Below are positions 10,669 to 22,062 of a stretch of DNA of 64,000 bases, piece after piece. Under the pieces are notes generated by a model. The model was not told the DNA's origin. It did not search any database and saw only the letters and a program-made list of their open reading frames with translations. Position 1 is the stretch's first letter. Every line of letters starts with the position of its first letter. The stretch is from Trichuris trichiura (Eukaryota; Nematoda; Enoplea; Trichinellida; Trichuridae), in NCBI GenBank assembly GCA_037903355.1, contig JBAJFE010000026.1, forward strand, positions 1,302,001 to 1,366,000, read 5' to 3'. A program made the translations under genes and the position numbers.

Positions 10669-13313
10669 GCAATCGCTGAACATATATATCCCAATACAAC
10701 GTTTGGTTTTATACTGTTTCTAGATGAGGCTGCAAAACGTAAATTGTGTTTTAGCAAGTTAAACAATTAGTGCTTGGCAAGTAAAAGAAAAATTTATGTC
10801 GACAAAACATGATCAGGTGAGCAGCTAGCGTAATTGATTAGAAGAAGTTGCTGTTGAGCATTCGTAATTACAAAATGTGTACTTAAAAATCAGTCTCGCG
10901 GCTTGCTGTAGCTTTGTTCAAATTTTTGCGAAACCTAAACTAACAATTTTCGTAAGAATAGCTGAGCTTACAAGCGCATACAAAAAATATACAGCTTAGG
11001 AAAGTTAAGCCGATGAAAGTTACTTCAAAGAATTACCACATTGTGAAGGCAATTTTGGGAACAGCTTTTTCCATGACGTTACCGCGTGGTATATTTACTA
11101 ATAGCATCTGTACTACGTTATTGGCGCGTAATGACCAATTTCTCCCTGTCTGCGGACGGACCATACGTCAAATGAGCTGTTAATTTGAATTATCTCTAGT
11201 TTCACTTCATTTCCCGCGTTCCGAAGATTTTGTGAAAAATAGCGAAAAAAATACTCCCGCGAAACCGATTTTTTGATAGCCGTTTTTCTGAACGAGGACA
11301 ATTCGTGCGCAAAACCGTTTGTTTTTGTTCAAATTTGAAAAACCTCAATGCTTTCCTTTGTGCCTACGTAAAAGTGGAGAAATAAGCCCAAGATGATCTG
11401 TATTTTTCAGAAAGCCTATGTGGAGCTTGAAACAGAATTATAGGAAGATACGATGGAAAACCACCTTTTTTCGTATACGATACGTTGTATGTAAACTATA
11501 ATAATTATTGTGTTTTCAGGTGTAATTTTAATCTTTGTTTTCTTTTGCGCTTTAAGAAATTTTAATTGTAACAGAAATTTACTAAGCTATTTTTCCTTTT
11601 GAGAGAAAAGGAAAATTTTAACGCTTCTTCAGCAAATGTCACGCGTAATCGGCCATATCTGTATTTGCAGCTTAGTCGTACTGTAGAAGACGAAGTCAGT
11701 ATAAATGAGCAAACGTCTGCTTCATTGAAAACATTAGACTCCAATATGTCATAGTAGTTGTAATCTGTAAATGTTCTCTACGCTCTTTCAAAGCTTCGTC
11801 GCCTAAACCGCGATGTAATGCATTTTGTCTGTTCAATACAGTATGCCCTCTACAAAGCAGCTGAATTTTTTGCCGCTGCGATCTTGTAGAAGTCCAGTGG
11901 TTTCTAAACTAATTTTAAATTTTTAAAAATAATTAGTATGAATAATTTCGTACCTGAAATTGGCGTGTTCCGCCTTTGTCAAAATATTTTAATAACAGGT
12001 AACGGAACTGGTATTGTTCGTAGAAAATTTATGCAACCTAGGACTATCTTGACGTTATAAACTCTTACATAATGCTCAGCGCTCGCTCAAATTAAAAAAT
12101 CAATCTCTAAAATGTTCCTGCAGATTGCTCTTTTATTTGTCATTGTGAAACATGCTGTAACGCTTCGGATGATAAACTGATTGTTGGAATACTTTTACAA
12201 GTCTGTGTGCAATGTTCGAGCTGTCCTCCGGTGCAAGAAAAGCAATCAGAGGATGCAAATTTGACTAAAACTTGATTATCCGAAATTTCGGTAGTGGTAG
12301 TAGTAACTTAAAAGCAAAATCATAGTACGTTAGTAATTAGTGAAGATTGTTGATTTTTTATTTTGTTTATTACGCAAAATGATTAATATGGCGCATTTTT
12401 ATTTGAAAAAAAAACTGCGTAGCTTTCAGGGCGAAATGCTGACGATGTACACGCCAGGTTTCAGAAGCTACATCGTTTCTTCAAATCAATATACAGCGTT
12501 TTAATGAACGTTCTCGAATTTATGTCTTTTATCGTCACCCAAAAGCGTTCTGCATTTTTGGCGATGCGAACAGGTTACAGCCTGACGGTGGTCTCTTAAG
12601 ACACAAGATCGCAGATCAGTGTATTTTTTTACGGGTATTCACATTTATAATTAACTCGTGCCTCTTTTTAAGCTGAACAGAAGCAATAGCGCAAAGTCAA
12701 TCTCAAATTGTGATTTCTAACTCAGCAAGCCTATTTTGTTTAATTCAAAAGCAGTACAGATTTTTCACGTGCAAAAATTAGCGTTCGCTTTTTTCTACAA
12801 TTTGCTTTAATAATACGATTACTATATATTACTATTGCTACTGTAGTACGTACTCTGTCTGACAGTATACGACTCAGCCTGCTGGTTACACAGTATTCCT
12901 CGGCTATTCAGAATCCCTCTGTTCGGACTGTTTCGGAGTGTGTCCTATAGTGTTGTAAACGAAACGAATGTTTTAAACAAGTTGAAATCAATTTCCCGAA
13001 CTGTTTAAAGTTAATGTTTCAGTCTCCCCATAGGGTACTGTAACTTTCGCGCCGTTTGTTCTTGACGCTGTGCATGTTTACTGCGCATTTGTCTGCTTTT
13101 CTTCCTCTTTTTACGTTGTGTTGTATTTAAGTGAACTGACGAAGCCGCATTTTGCAAAGGGGACTTCATTGCCAATGCGTCGATGCAGTTAGCAGAGGAC
13201 TCTTTGTCAAACTGCCGTGTGGAACTGACAAACCGCCTTTGCGCTGTACTTCGATGGTAACATACCGCATTTTCGTTGTTGCTTGATTTGCGCAATTAGC
13301 TTCGTCTTTTTAG
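10669..13313. other. Intergenic, A/T-rich, no supported gene
   Basis: There are no conserved ORFs on either strand. The 3' UTR of SET presumably ends in the first few hundred bases. The 5' exon of the MED9-like gene should lie in the right part, but I could not assign it. Confidence 0.4.
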
Positions 13314-13632
13314 CAAGAGAAATTCGACTGAGTTGCATCAGCGTTTGGAAGAACTATCCAGCACGTTGGTACAGCTGCGCCATAACGTTCATACGTTGTT
13401 TCGCGGCTTGGAAAGTAGCCCGGAAGAGCAGATTCGCGAACTTGAATCCCTTTACCAGGAATTGCTGGTTAAGGATCGCCTAATAAAGCACTTAAAGTCC
13501 GTCGGTGATCGTCTGCTGAACACAGCTGTTGACAGCGAGCAACTCTTCAGGCAGGATGTCTGCTTCAATCCTCCAGTCGTCAGAAACGATGGATTCGAAT
13601 CGAGCGAATGCAAACAAGAACCAGAGCAATGA
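13314..13632 (+). CDS. MED9-like Mediator subunit (5' exon not found)
   Basis: An open exon follows a good acceptor (TTTTTAG at 13307-13313) and ends at TGA 13630-13632. It encodes about 105 residues with no suitable ATG near the 5' end, so at least one upstream exon is missing from this call. The central part is a predicted helical hairpin: ELHQRLEELSSTL, then SPEEQIRELESLYQELL and KDRLIKHLKSV. This lines up with the MED9 core of human (LNALKSKFQEM, then SPEQQQQQLQSL and NELLQKYKSL). The match is short and helical, so another small coiled-coil protein remains possible. Its 3' end overlaps the next ORF in a different frame. Confidence 0.45.
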
Positions 13633-13945
13633 AGTTTCCAGTGGTGCGCTTAGTTGCCCCAAATGTTCAAGCCTTATTCTCAACGCTGGACTAGGCAAAC
13701 GCGTATTCATGAAACGTTCCCTTCCCGAATTAACATTGAAGGCTGACGGTGGGGTCAACTTGCAAGTATTGTCGGAATTCGTTCGTGTAGATGACATTTA
13801 TACATTTCAAAACATTGGATTTTCTCGAAATGCCGGCGACGTGAGGTATCTACTCTGCGCTGATTGCGAAATTGGTCCTCTGGGCATTTTCGAGCCGAAA
13901 ACAGAGCTGAGCTTTGTCGCGGTCGAACGTGTTGTTGTTGGTTAA
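13589..13945 (+). CDS. rabif: RABIF / MSS4 Rab-interacting protein
   Basis: A holdase chaperone for nucleotide-free Rab GTPases, often described as a weak exchange factor. The ORF gives 118 residues from ATG 13589 (human 123), or 129 from the in-frame ATG at 13556. The zinc-binding pairs CPKC (near residue 22) and CADC are present, with the signature RVDDIYTFQNIGFSRN and LLCADCEIGPLG, and the C-terminal SFVAVERV. No introns. The ATG lies 44 bp inside the 3' end of the preceding ORF in the +1 frame. A strong acceptor-like CTCTTCAG just before 13556 could be a trans-splice site that releases this cistron. Confidence 0.9.
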   Translation: MDSNRANANKNQSNEVSSGALSCPKCSSLILNAGLGKRVFMKRSLPELTLKADGGVNLQVLSEFVRVDDIYTFQNIGFSRNAGDVRYLLCADCEIGPLGIFEPKTELSFVAVERVVVG

Positions 13946-14111
13946 TTTCTACGTGACTGAAAATGGCACTAGTAAACGTTCAGCTTCTCATACGCAGTGT
14001 TGCTTCTCCGTTATGCCGTGCAACGGACCACTAATGCACCTTGCATTAACGTAATGAAATTTTTTAAAGTTGCAGTTGCCCTTAAGAACAACTAAGCGTT
14101 TGAACGTTGAC

Positions 14112-15655
14112 ATGGCTGCTGTTCAGACAATGCGTGAAAGAGACGCCGAGAAAAGCTTGAATGAAAGACAAATGGTACGTATACGCGTGGAGATTTGAAA
14201 ATTATATACCCTTCTTTCTTGAAGGGTAATGCTCAATACGGAAAGAAGGAATACGCTAAAGCCATCATGCACTACAGCCGTGCTGTACAGGCGGATCCGT
14301 CGGATCCCATTTCTTATTGCAACAGAGCAATGGCACTTTTAAAATTGGCTCGGTAGCGATGATATCAATGGCTCGACGGTTTGGCAGTTCCGCTTTTGCT
14401 TGCAGGTACGAAGAAGCAAGCAAAGATTGTTGCGTTGCAATTTCGCTAGATTGCAAATATGTGAAAGCGTATTTTCGACGCGGTTTAGCCTTGAAAGAAC
14501 TCGGCAGGCACAGAGAAGCGGTAGATGATTTTCAAAGCGTACTGTTGTTGGAACCTGACAATCATTTGGCGGATGAAGAGTTAAAAAAGCTTTCAAAAAG
14601 TGAGCTAGTAGTTTGTTCGAGCGTGGAAAGTCTGTTAGCCAGATGCAAGATCGATGAAAAAGAGTTTGACGAGCCGCTTCGACAAATTCCCATCCGATAC
14701 GCAACCGAAGCTGAGTCGACTAATCATATAGGCAACAAAGCAAAGCGTAATGAGACATCCAAGGCAGAGGTCGCGCAGGAGCCCAGTTTAGAAAGCGAAC
14801 CTGCCGAAATCTGTCCAATTCCATCGAATATCAGGCAAATGCTTGTTGATTGGAAAAGCCTAAGAAACGATAGCCAAAGTCTATGCAACTACATTTTGGT
14901 ACTTTTCTTTTCATATATTATTTTCACCTTTTCTGCCATCACGCCTGTTCAGAATATTCCGTTGTCAAGGTTCCAAAAGCTGTTCGACAATTTTCTTAGC
15001 ATCGCCGAGTTATCCGACATTCTCAATGCATTTCAAAAGGCGTTAGATGACGAAGTTAAGCTGCAACATTGCATCGAGCGTTTAATGGCTTTAACTACGT
15101 CAAGACGCTTTGGTTCGGCCTCCGTTTTCTTAAGTAAAACGGACATGGAAAGTAAGTCTGCTTTCCCTTATAAACTAAGGTTCGAGAGCTGTTTTAAGTT
15201 ATCAAAACGGTAACGTAACTGCTTGATACGGGGCAGTGAAGCTTCGTGTGAATTATGTAAAGTGTTTGTTACGGCGTTAATGCCGTTGTAATGTTTAATA
15301 ATTTTAACCCCGAAATTTTTGGGTCCAAATGACGGATGACGGGTCAAGTTTGGACCCGAAAATTTCGGGATTAAAATTGTTAAGTATTACAACGGGTCTT
15401 CCGCCGTAACGAACGCTTCACGCGCTTCGCATATAGCTTGTACTTTGCGAATTACTTTGCGAATAATGCGTATCACTTGTTTATTTCCATTTTACGTCTA
15501 TTAGGCTAAGTAGACGATTATTGCGCAGAGAAAAAACTGAGCAGGGAGACCTGATATGGCTTGCAAAAATAAAACTTCAACCGCCGATTGACAAGAAAGC
15601 ATTACTCGCAAAGATTAAGCAAGATGTTTTCCGAAAAATGCCTACCGACAAATGA
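14112..15655 (+). CDS. rpap3: RPAP3-like TPR co-chaperone
   Basis: RPAP3 links HSP90 to the R2TP complex in assembly of RNA polymerases and other machines. I read exons 14112-14174, 14225-14352, 14406-14898, 14953-15151 and 15531-15655, which give 335 residues in frame. TPR repeats are visible in the N-terminal half (GNAQYGKKEYAKAIMHYSRA, SYCNRAMALLKL, then YEEASKDCCVAI, AYFRRGLALKELGRHREAV and FQSVLLLEPDN). The C-terminal block (RFQKLFDNFLSIAELSDIL, then IERLMALTTSRRFGSASVF) resembles the RPAP3 C-terminal domain. The protein is shorter than human RPAP3 and seems to have one TPR array. The last acceptor (15529-15530) was chosen because it keeps the frame, and is the least certain junction. 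SPAG1/DNAAF-type TPR proteins are alternatives. It begins 167 bp after RABIF on the same strand. Confidence 0.72.
15260..15425. mobile_element. Hairpin (MITE-like) element in the last RPAP3-like intron
   Basis: A long imperfect inverted repeat. The left arm begins GTTTGTTACGGCG near 15265 and includes TTAACCCCGAAA and GGGTCCAAA. The right arm is its complement, ending CGCCGTAACGAAC near 15413. Only about 19 bp separate the arms. It lies wholly inside the 379-bp last intron, whereas the other introns of this gene are 50-54 bp, so the insertion explains most of the size difference. No transposase is present and no clear target duplication could be fixed. Confidence 0.65.
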
Positions 15656-18600
15656 AGTTTACGCTATGTTTGTCGCTGTTATTCTTTTTCTTTTTTAGTG
15701 AGGCAAGTCTATCAGTTTCATTGGTAAATATAACTTTGTTTCTTTGAGTGTTTCAAATGTTGCTTATGAAAATACACAGCTTTCCGAAAACATGTTTCAT
15801 TACCAACGTGAAATTCTAATATAATATTCAATCGATTAACGGCATGCAAAACTAGCCTGATTAAGAAGTAGGAAAAATTTTGTTTCTTTCGTAGTTAGCT
15901 GTTTCGGCTCGTATTTCAAGTTTTCTTTTTTATCCTACGTTTCGAGATTGATTTCAGCTGCGTGACGAAATTGAGCTTTCCCGCGTGAACTAGTTCAAGT
16001 ACTTTTTGATTGCCCCGATATGCGTTGCAAGCTTTTTATTTCTAATTTCCTCCTAACCAGAATAAAGGCGACAGTATTAACCTTTGGGCCTGCGCGAAAA
16101 TGGGCAAAGAAGTATGCTACGCTCTACTAATTACCGAAACGTTCTCCGTTGTTAGCTGTACGCGTAAAGAACTTCGGTTTCAATTGTACAACGGATGAAT
16201 CATTCGCTGACCTGCCTTTACAACAGCATTGCAACATAAATGAAAATTAATTCCAATGCAACTCTGAGGCGTTCGGACAAACGTCTTTTGCCATTTGTCC
16301 TTTAGGGCTTTCCAGCACTGCACGTTAAATAGCGCAGTTGTAAGCTGTGGGCAGTTGGAAAATATAGGAATGATTAAAACACCCAACTGAAATTTTATCT
16401 TCCCACTGCTCACGAGCCTGTTTTCAAAAATGTTGCTCTTAACGTTGTTGTTGTTGAAAAATACGTACTTCACCGCGTGAAGATCTCTAGTTGAGTCACT
16501 ATTGCATTTTAAAGTTTAAATAGACGATTCGAGTGTTGCTTACTTTTTGGCTAAGTTGAAGAGAAAGAGACAATTTCTTAAAGACTCCACTTTATTGTCG
16601 AGCTTTTGCTATGAACGCAGTGAATAAGTTTTTCGATGACACAGAGATAAGGACGAATGAATCAATAACTTCGCTTGAGGAATCCGAGAAACGTTGGCGA
16701 AAAAACTCACCGTGAAATTTGAAGCATCAATATCGAAAATCGCTTGTCGCGCCTTGCGTTGCTCAATCATCGCAGGCGCTCCGAAAGCGAGCTAGCGCCC
16801 GTTCGAAGAAACTTTGAAAGTCGTGTACTGTAGTAGCCTTAACGCGGGTGCTGACTTTTTTTTAACGTGAAATACTCCGCGTACGTTTACCGAATTTTTA
16901 TAGACTAAAGTTTCAAATTCCTGCGTAGCATACATTCCAGAATTCCATATTACCCGTTTTTTATATGCCATAAAACGGAAGCAAAAATTCCTGTTTTTCA
17001 ATGAGCCATGCTGAATTAGATACATTTTTCAAAGTTTACGATGCACCTATTCAAAGTCTGCGAGGTTACGTTCGTTCTTTAAGCGACTTTAAAAACAAAT
17101 ACAAGAAAAGTATGCTAGTCATTTGCCCGTATAAACATAGTATTTGCCAAGTGAATGTTTTGATTAAATAGGCAAATAATTCGATGCGGTTGTTGTGGGC
17201 CAGCTCAATAGATCAAATCAGCTATGTTGTCATTCGTATTACCAGCTGGTTTATGAAAGCTGTCTCTTCATGATAAAAGTCAATTTTGGAAAAATTCAAT
17301 TTTCGAAAAAAAAAGTTAGCGTCCTTACTTGTACCTGAAGTTTAAAATTGTTCGCATTCCTGGTTTCGACGACATCGATTCTTATTGAAGTCGACGCGAA
17401 GAAATTGATCTTTCAGCAAATCTTTGTTTTAGCTTCGCTGATTCCTCAAATTATGTTTAAACGAAGGTTCTCGTAAGCTACGAGACTTGCTTCTGCATTT
17501 TCCCTACGCAAAATTTCGTCTAAGTCCACGGAGGCAACTCTTTCTTCGAATGTTCAAATTTATCAGTCATAGGGGGCGCTGTATGTTCAAAAAGACGCGT
17601 CAATAAATTTGAACATTCAAAAAAGTGGTTTCCTCCATAAAAAGAAGTAAAGTAGCAGGTTGGACTTCTTATACTTTTAAATGATTAACTTAACAATTTG
17701 CCCACCTCTTTTTCAAAACGTTGCAACTGCTTGTTTCCAAACTTTGCGTCTCGTCAAGATTGTATGTTCTTTGAAAACTGGTAAAGTAATTTATTCGACG
17801 ACTCGGAGACAGTTGAAGACAACAGAAGGAAACCAGTTTGGTTAACGTCTTTTTTGAAGATGTAAGTTGTTTTTTCGTCGTGTTGCACCTGCATCCGAAA
17901 AGTCAAAACGTGACATCAACGATCCGTTGACCTTTGCGGTATCGACCACCGTCTTCTACCTTGAAGTTTCTGTTTTATGCAAATTTTTTAAAATTTTCCT
18001 TTGGTTCTTGTTTTTCTTTTAGTAATCCAAAGTTTCAAAATTTACGTTGTATCTTTATTGAGCAACGACGTGAGAAAATATTGGCTTTGCATAGGCTCTT
18101 TGCACTGCACGCAAAAGCAGCTGTTACGACGAGCAGTCTTTATTCTTTTACTGAACGTCAATAGTAACGTAAAGGCAATTGTTGCACTTCCAAAATAGGA
18201 AAGCGGCCTCATATTCCATGCTAATGTTTTCCTTTTGTCACGTAGGACGATGCGGCTACGGCTGTTTTCAAATGATTCCCGAAAGACTTCCATGTAAGAG
18301 CATTCAGCATTTAGGAGCAAAAATGTTTGAAAATGCTGTAAATTACTAATTCCGTAAAAGGCGTGTACTCGTTAAGTTAAAGCGGGCAACAATAATCATT
18401 TCGTGAAAATTGTGCGCGCGCAATCGGAATTCTCTCATTCCATACGGGAAGTGAGTACGATTATGGTCATGATTGAATGCTTTTCAAAGTTATTATCGAC
18501 GAAAGGGATCGCAGAGCGTTTCGCAATTGTCCATTCAAAATCGTCTTTTATGGCCTTTTAGATTTGAAAATTATTCTAAATCGCGCGTCGACGTCAGAGG

Positions 18601-20883
18601 ACCTGAAGAACGACTGCTCCGTTTTGGCGAAGCGCTTTCGCATCGATGACAGGTAATTGGGAAACGATGTACCGTTTGAACGTGACCGAAATGGTTAAAA
18701 TGGGAGCAAAGTAAAAACTTGCTTCTTCTTCTTATGACTTTTGCTGTTCGCATTGTATGCCGCAGTCGGTCGTAGGATTGGTTCATCAAGGAACGCCTCG
18801 GGACTTCAATGAACGCCGACAGATATAAATCTATGTGACCGCCCGCAGCTATGTTTCTTTCTTCGCCTTCATTGCTACTGGTTCTTTGATTTTGCAAAGA
18901 CGTGGGTGGTTCAACTGCACCTTTGTTCAACGCGGCAGGACGTCCTTTGGAGCGCAATTTTCTTTGCGCCCTTTCCGCCCGATGATCCCCGCTTTGTATG
19001 TTTGCTAAAAATATTTTCCAACTGGTCGGTACGTTTGGCACGAGCCCAGTGACTGCCCTTTTGCGCACAAGTTTGTCTTCCTCACGCAAACATGAACCAG
19101 AAAGAGGCCGGTTGGTCTGTATTATTTTTGAAATCTCGTTTTCTCATGAAACGTGGAAAGAGACGCTCGTTCACTTGCATTCAACGTAGGAAAGGAAGCG
19201 CGTAAGAGTTCAACGTTTGCTTAGAAATAAGAAGCGTTGGTTTTTCGCGGTGCGCAGTAGCTAATTGACAATCGCTTCAGGTTACGTCAGTTACTTGCAG
19301 CTCGTTCTGTTCCGTTTTTTTGTTGTCTTCATTTTTTTTATTTTGGTCATGTTTTTGCCTTCTTCCAAAAGCCTTAATATTCTTTTTGTATTCTCCTTTT
19401 GCGATGGGCATTTCTCATCGGCCGTCCCTTGATTTATTTTCTGGAATAATTGTGCTTTGACGTCACTTGATAGCTTTCGGTTACTGACAGCCGTTCAACG
19501 GCCGCCGCACTGCATTTCTGTTCCATTTCGCTCCTCACTGCACCGAACAGCAGCAGCAGCCATTTATTTCTCAGCGTCGCTGTTGGTGATCTGCTTATAA
19601 AGCACGGTGTCGAACCTATTTTATCCGTTTTCAATACTACGCCTGTATCAGCTGCTATTGTCCAGGTGAGAGAGCATCAAACGTCTAAAACTCTATTCTA
19701 TGCCTTGTTGACTAAAGCAATCTTTGAATGACGACGTTGCGTCGTCGTCCTAGCTTGCAAAAGCTGATTCTGCTTTACAAGCCTTGTTTGTCGTTCGTTC
19801 ATCGTTTACCTGCTTAGTCGATTTTGTGTGGAGTTGCGCCTGCAGGGAATCAACGGGGTCGGGCAACGGTCGGGGCCTATACGGTGAAATGCAAATATTT
19901 TAACGCTCTCAAATGTTAACCGTTCGATTGCGCATCGCGCGCAACCGGTTCGGAGCAGGTTTTAAGCTACCACTTTTTCGCAACGCCATTTTGCAGGTTT
20001 TAACTCAGCGTCACTCGCGGGCTTTGGATGATTGATTTCTCGGACGCGGAAATTGTCGGTGGTCGTTTCTTACTCGTCTACGCCAGTTGAGAATCGTCGA
20101 TAGGAGGAGGAGAGGCAGTAGCCGAACCGTCATCCTTACGTACCTAAATGAACCCCAAGCAAAGCTGAGTTGGTTAATGCGCTCCCCTCAGGTTGGTGTG
20201 ACAGCGTTGATAATCTAATCTATCGTTTAATGCCATTTTTGGGTTGAAATCGCTCCTTGGTTGGGTCCTAATCAGGCCGGTTGGTTGAATAAGTTGCCTG
20301 CTTGTAGCTTAGTACCTGATTATCATTTGACCGTAGGATGGCGAACGAGCGGTCTATCTTTCGATCGTTAGGCGCTGACCCTGTTCCGTTAGGTTGCGTT
20401 CGAGCGGCCAGCTAGCTAACGTTCAACTTTCCATTTTCCGTATCAACTTCATTTTTACGTCATTTCCCCTTTTCGCGGCGCTTCAGAAATCAATTCCTTC
20501 GCGATCGATTGTGTCGGCATCGTATTGGCTGCTTTGTCTTCCGATAGACGATGATCTTACGATCGACTGATCAACTGTGACACCTTTTGGGGTTAGTCGT
20601 TTTTTTTGACAAAGGGACCAACGCTTCCGGTCTTTTGCCGAAGCAGTGAGTTTTAGTCGAATCGACTTTTCAGCGACGAGCCGTTGTTGCAAGAGTAGTT
20701 TTTTTTTCATCTTAAAAATTGAGTCTACGTTCAGCGCGTTTGCAAGAAAGGCCCACTGTGCTAGGCTGCTTATCGTAGCTTTTGTTGTTCGAAGGGTTTT
20801 CTCACCCGGTGCGACGTGCAGCGATCGACGGAGATGGCGACCAACGTAGCATCGTCCACATTTTTCCAGAGCGTGTAGTCGAA
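15656..20883. other. Long intergenic region, no supported gene
   Basis: I see no conserved ORF in over 5 kb. The longest frame, 18571-19089 on the minus strand, lacks an ATG at its open end and matches nothing I recognise. The last 1.5 kb (about 19.3-20.9 kb) is less A/T-rich and is probably the promoter and 5' UTR region of the membrane-protein gene that follows. Confidence 0.35.
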
Positions 20884-22001
20884 ATGAGAAGACACCGTTG
20901 GAGAACCCTGCGAATAAGATACAGCAGTGGAAGTAGCGGCTCCATCAGCGCCCATTACGGCGGTAGCGGCGGCGGGACCAGATCCTACAAGCAATGGCGA
21001 TGCCAACACCAATGCTGCTGTTGCTGCTGCTGCCCGTGCCACCACAATCATCATTCCAGCGACATCCTTAACGCGGGAACGATGTTCATGAAAAAGAAGG
21101 GCGGAAAGAAGATGTCCAAATCAGACGCAAGCGTCACTGTTCTCCTATGGCTCCTTTTGGTATTGCAATTCGTGGTCAATTGCATCCGCTTCTTTTCTAC
21201 TCACTACGAACTGACCAACGTAGCTGAAAAGGACAGCCTTTTTTCTCTGCTGAGCAACCATTATGGTCAGTCGAAGAAGATCAGACGACGCCGAAGGAGC
21301 AAGACAACTCGCAATGAGAAGATCACTAAGCTCACCGAAACGTCTGATGAGAACACTTCCGGGGTGCAGAGCATCCTGTCATCGGCTTATCCTTCTCCAG
21401 TGCCTGTGGTCAATGAAGACTACAAGGAAAAAATAGTTTCGGACGTAAAGTTGAAAAAGTTAGACATTGTAACGGTACCATCCCACCTAGAAGCTCTGTA
21501 TACATCGCCAGGAACTGCCAGAGTGGCTGAGACCAACTTTATCACATGCATTTTTGAAGCGACGGGCAGCAAAGTTTTAGAAGTGGTTGATGACTTTGCT
21601 AGCGAGTTGGAATACTGGCGTAACCGTTACAACTTGGTAACTATTTGCTGCGAGATGACCTGGTCAGTGCCAGCCTCTGAACGTCATGTGCCTTCCGAAT
21701 TGAGCATACAACAAGCAGTGCTAAAACATATGGAAAAGAACCAGCGGCGCGTTGACGCTATGACCATGGCTTTGTACCACGCTAAAGGCCAGATAAAATC
21801 GCTGCCTTGTCGTCCTTTCGTTCCTGTAGTTCAGCAGAACTGTCACTCAAAGAATGGCGCCACGCTGGGATGCTATAGGCGCGTATATCCCAGCCTATTG
21901 CCCTTGGCCCACAAAGACGCCAGCGATGCGCATGAACCGTTCTGGGCTCTGCGTATGACGGACACCCCGCTGGTTCCTGCTGCCAAAAAAGCACCGCAAA
22001 G
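20884..22001 (+). CDS. Unrecognised single-pass membrane protein, 5' exon (partial)
   Basis: A long open frame starts at ATG 20884 or, more conservatively, at ATG 21082, and runs to a good donor (CAAAG then GTCAGT at 22002). If unspliced it would stop at 22062. A hydrophobic segment (VTVLLWLLLVLQFVVNCI, about 15 residues after the 21082 start) is followed by a very basic patch (KKIRRRRRSK). The remaining region of roughly 290 residues has several cysteines (FITCIFEATG, VTICCEMTW, LPCRPF, LGCYRR). This suggests a type II membrane or secreted protein with a dibasic processing site. With the upstream start the protein would contain an unusual run of seven cysteines from a CTG/TGC repeat. I do not recognise the family, and downstream exons were not found. 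Confidence 0.55.
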
Positions 22002-22062
22002 GTCAGTGTTTACCATGAATTTAATCTGCGTAACTCTGGAAAGCTGCGACAGGTTATTATGA

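Noticed and set aside
18571..19089. 172-codon minus-strand ORF
   Set aside because: The open end starts with TTG, the sequence is low-information and Arg/Ser-rich, and no splice-bounded structure or family match is visible.
20770..21054. Ala/Val-rich minus-strand ORF opposite the membrane-protein 5' region
   Set aside because: It is the antisense reading of a CTG/TGC-rich stretch.
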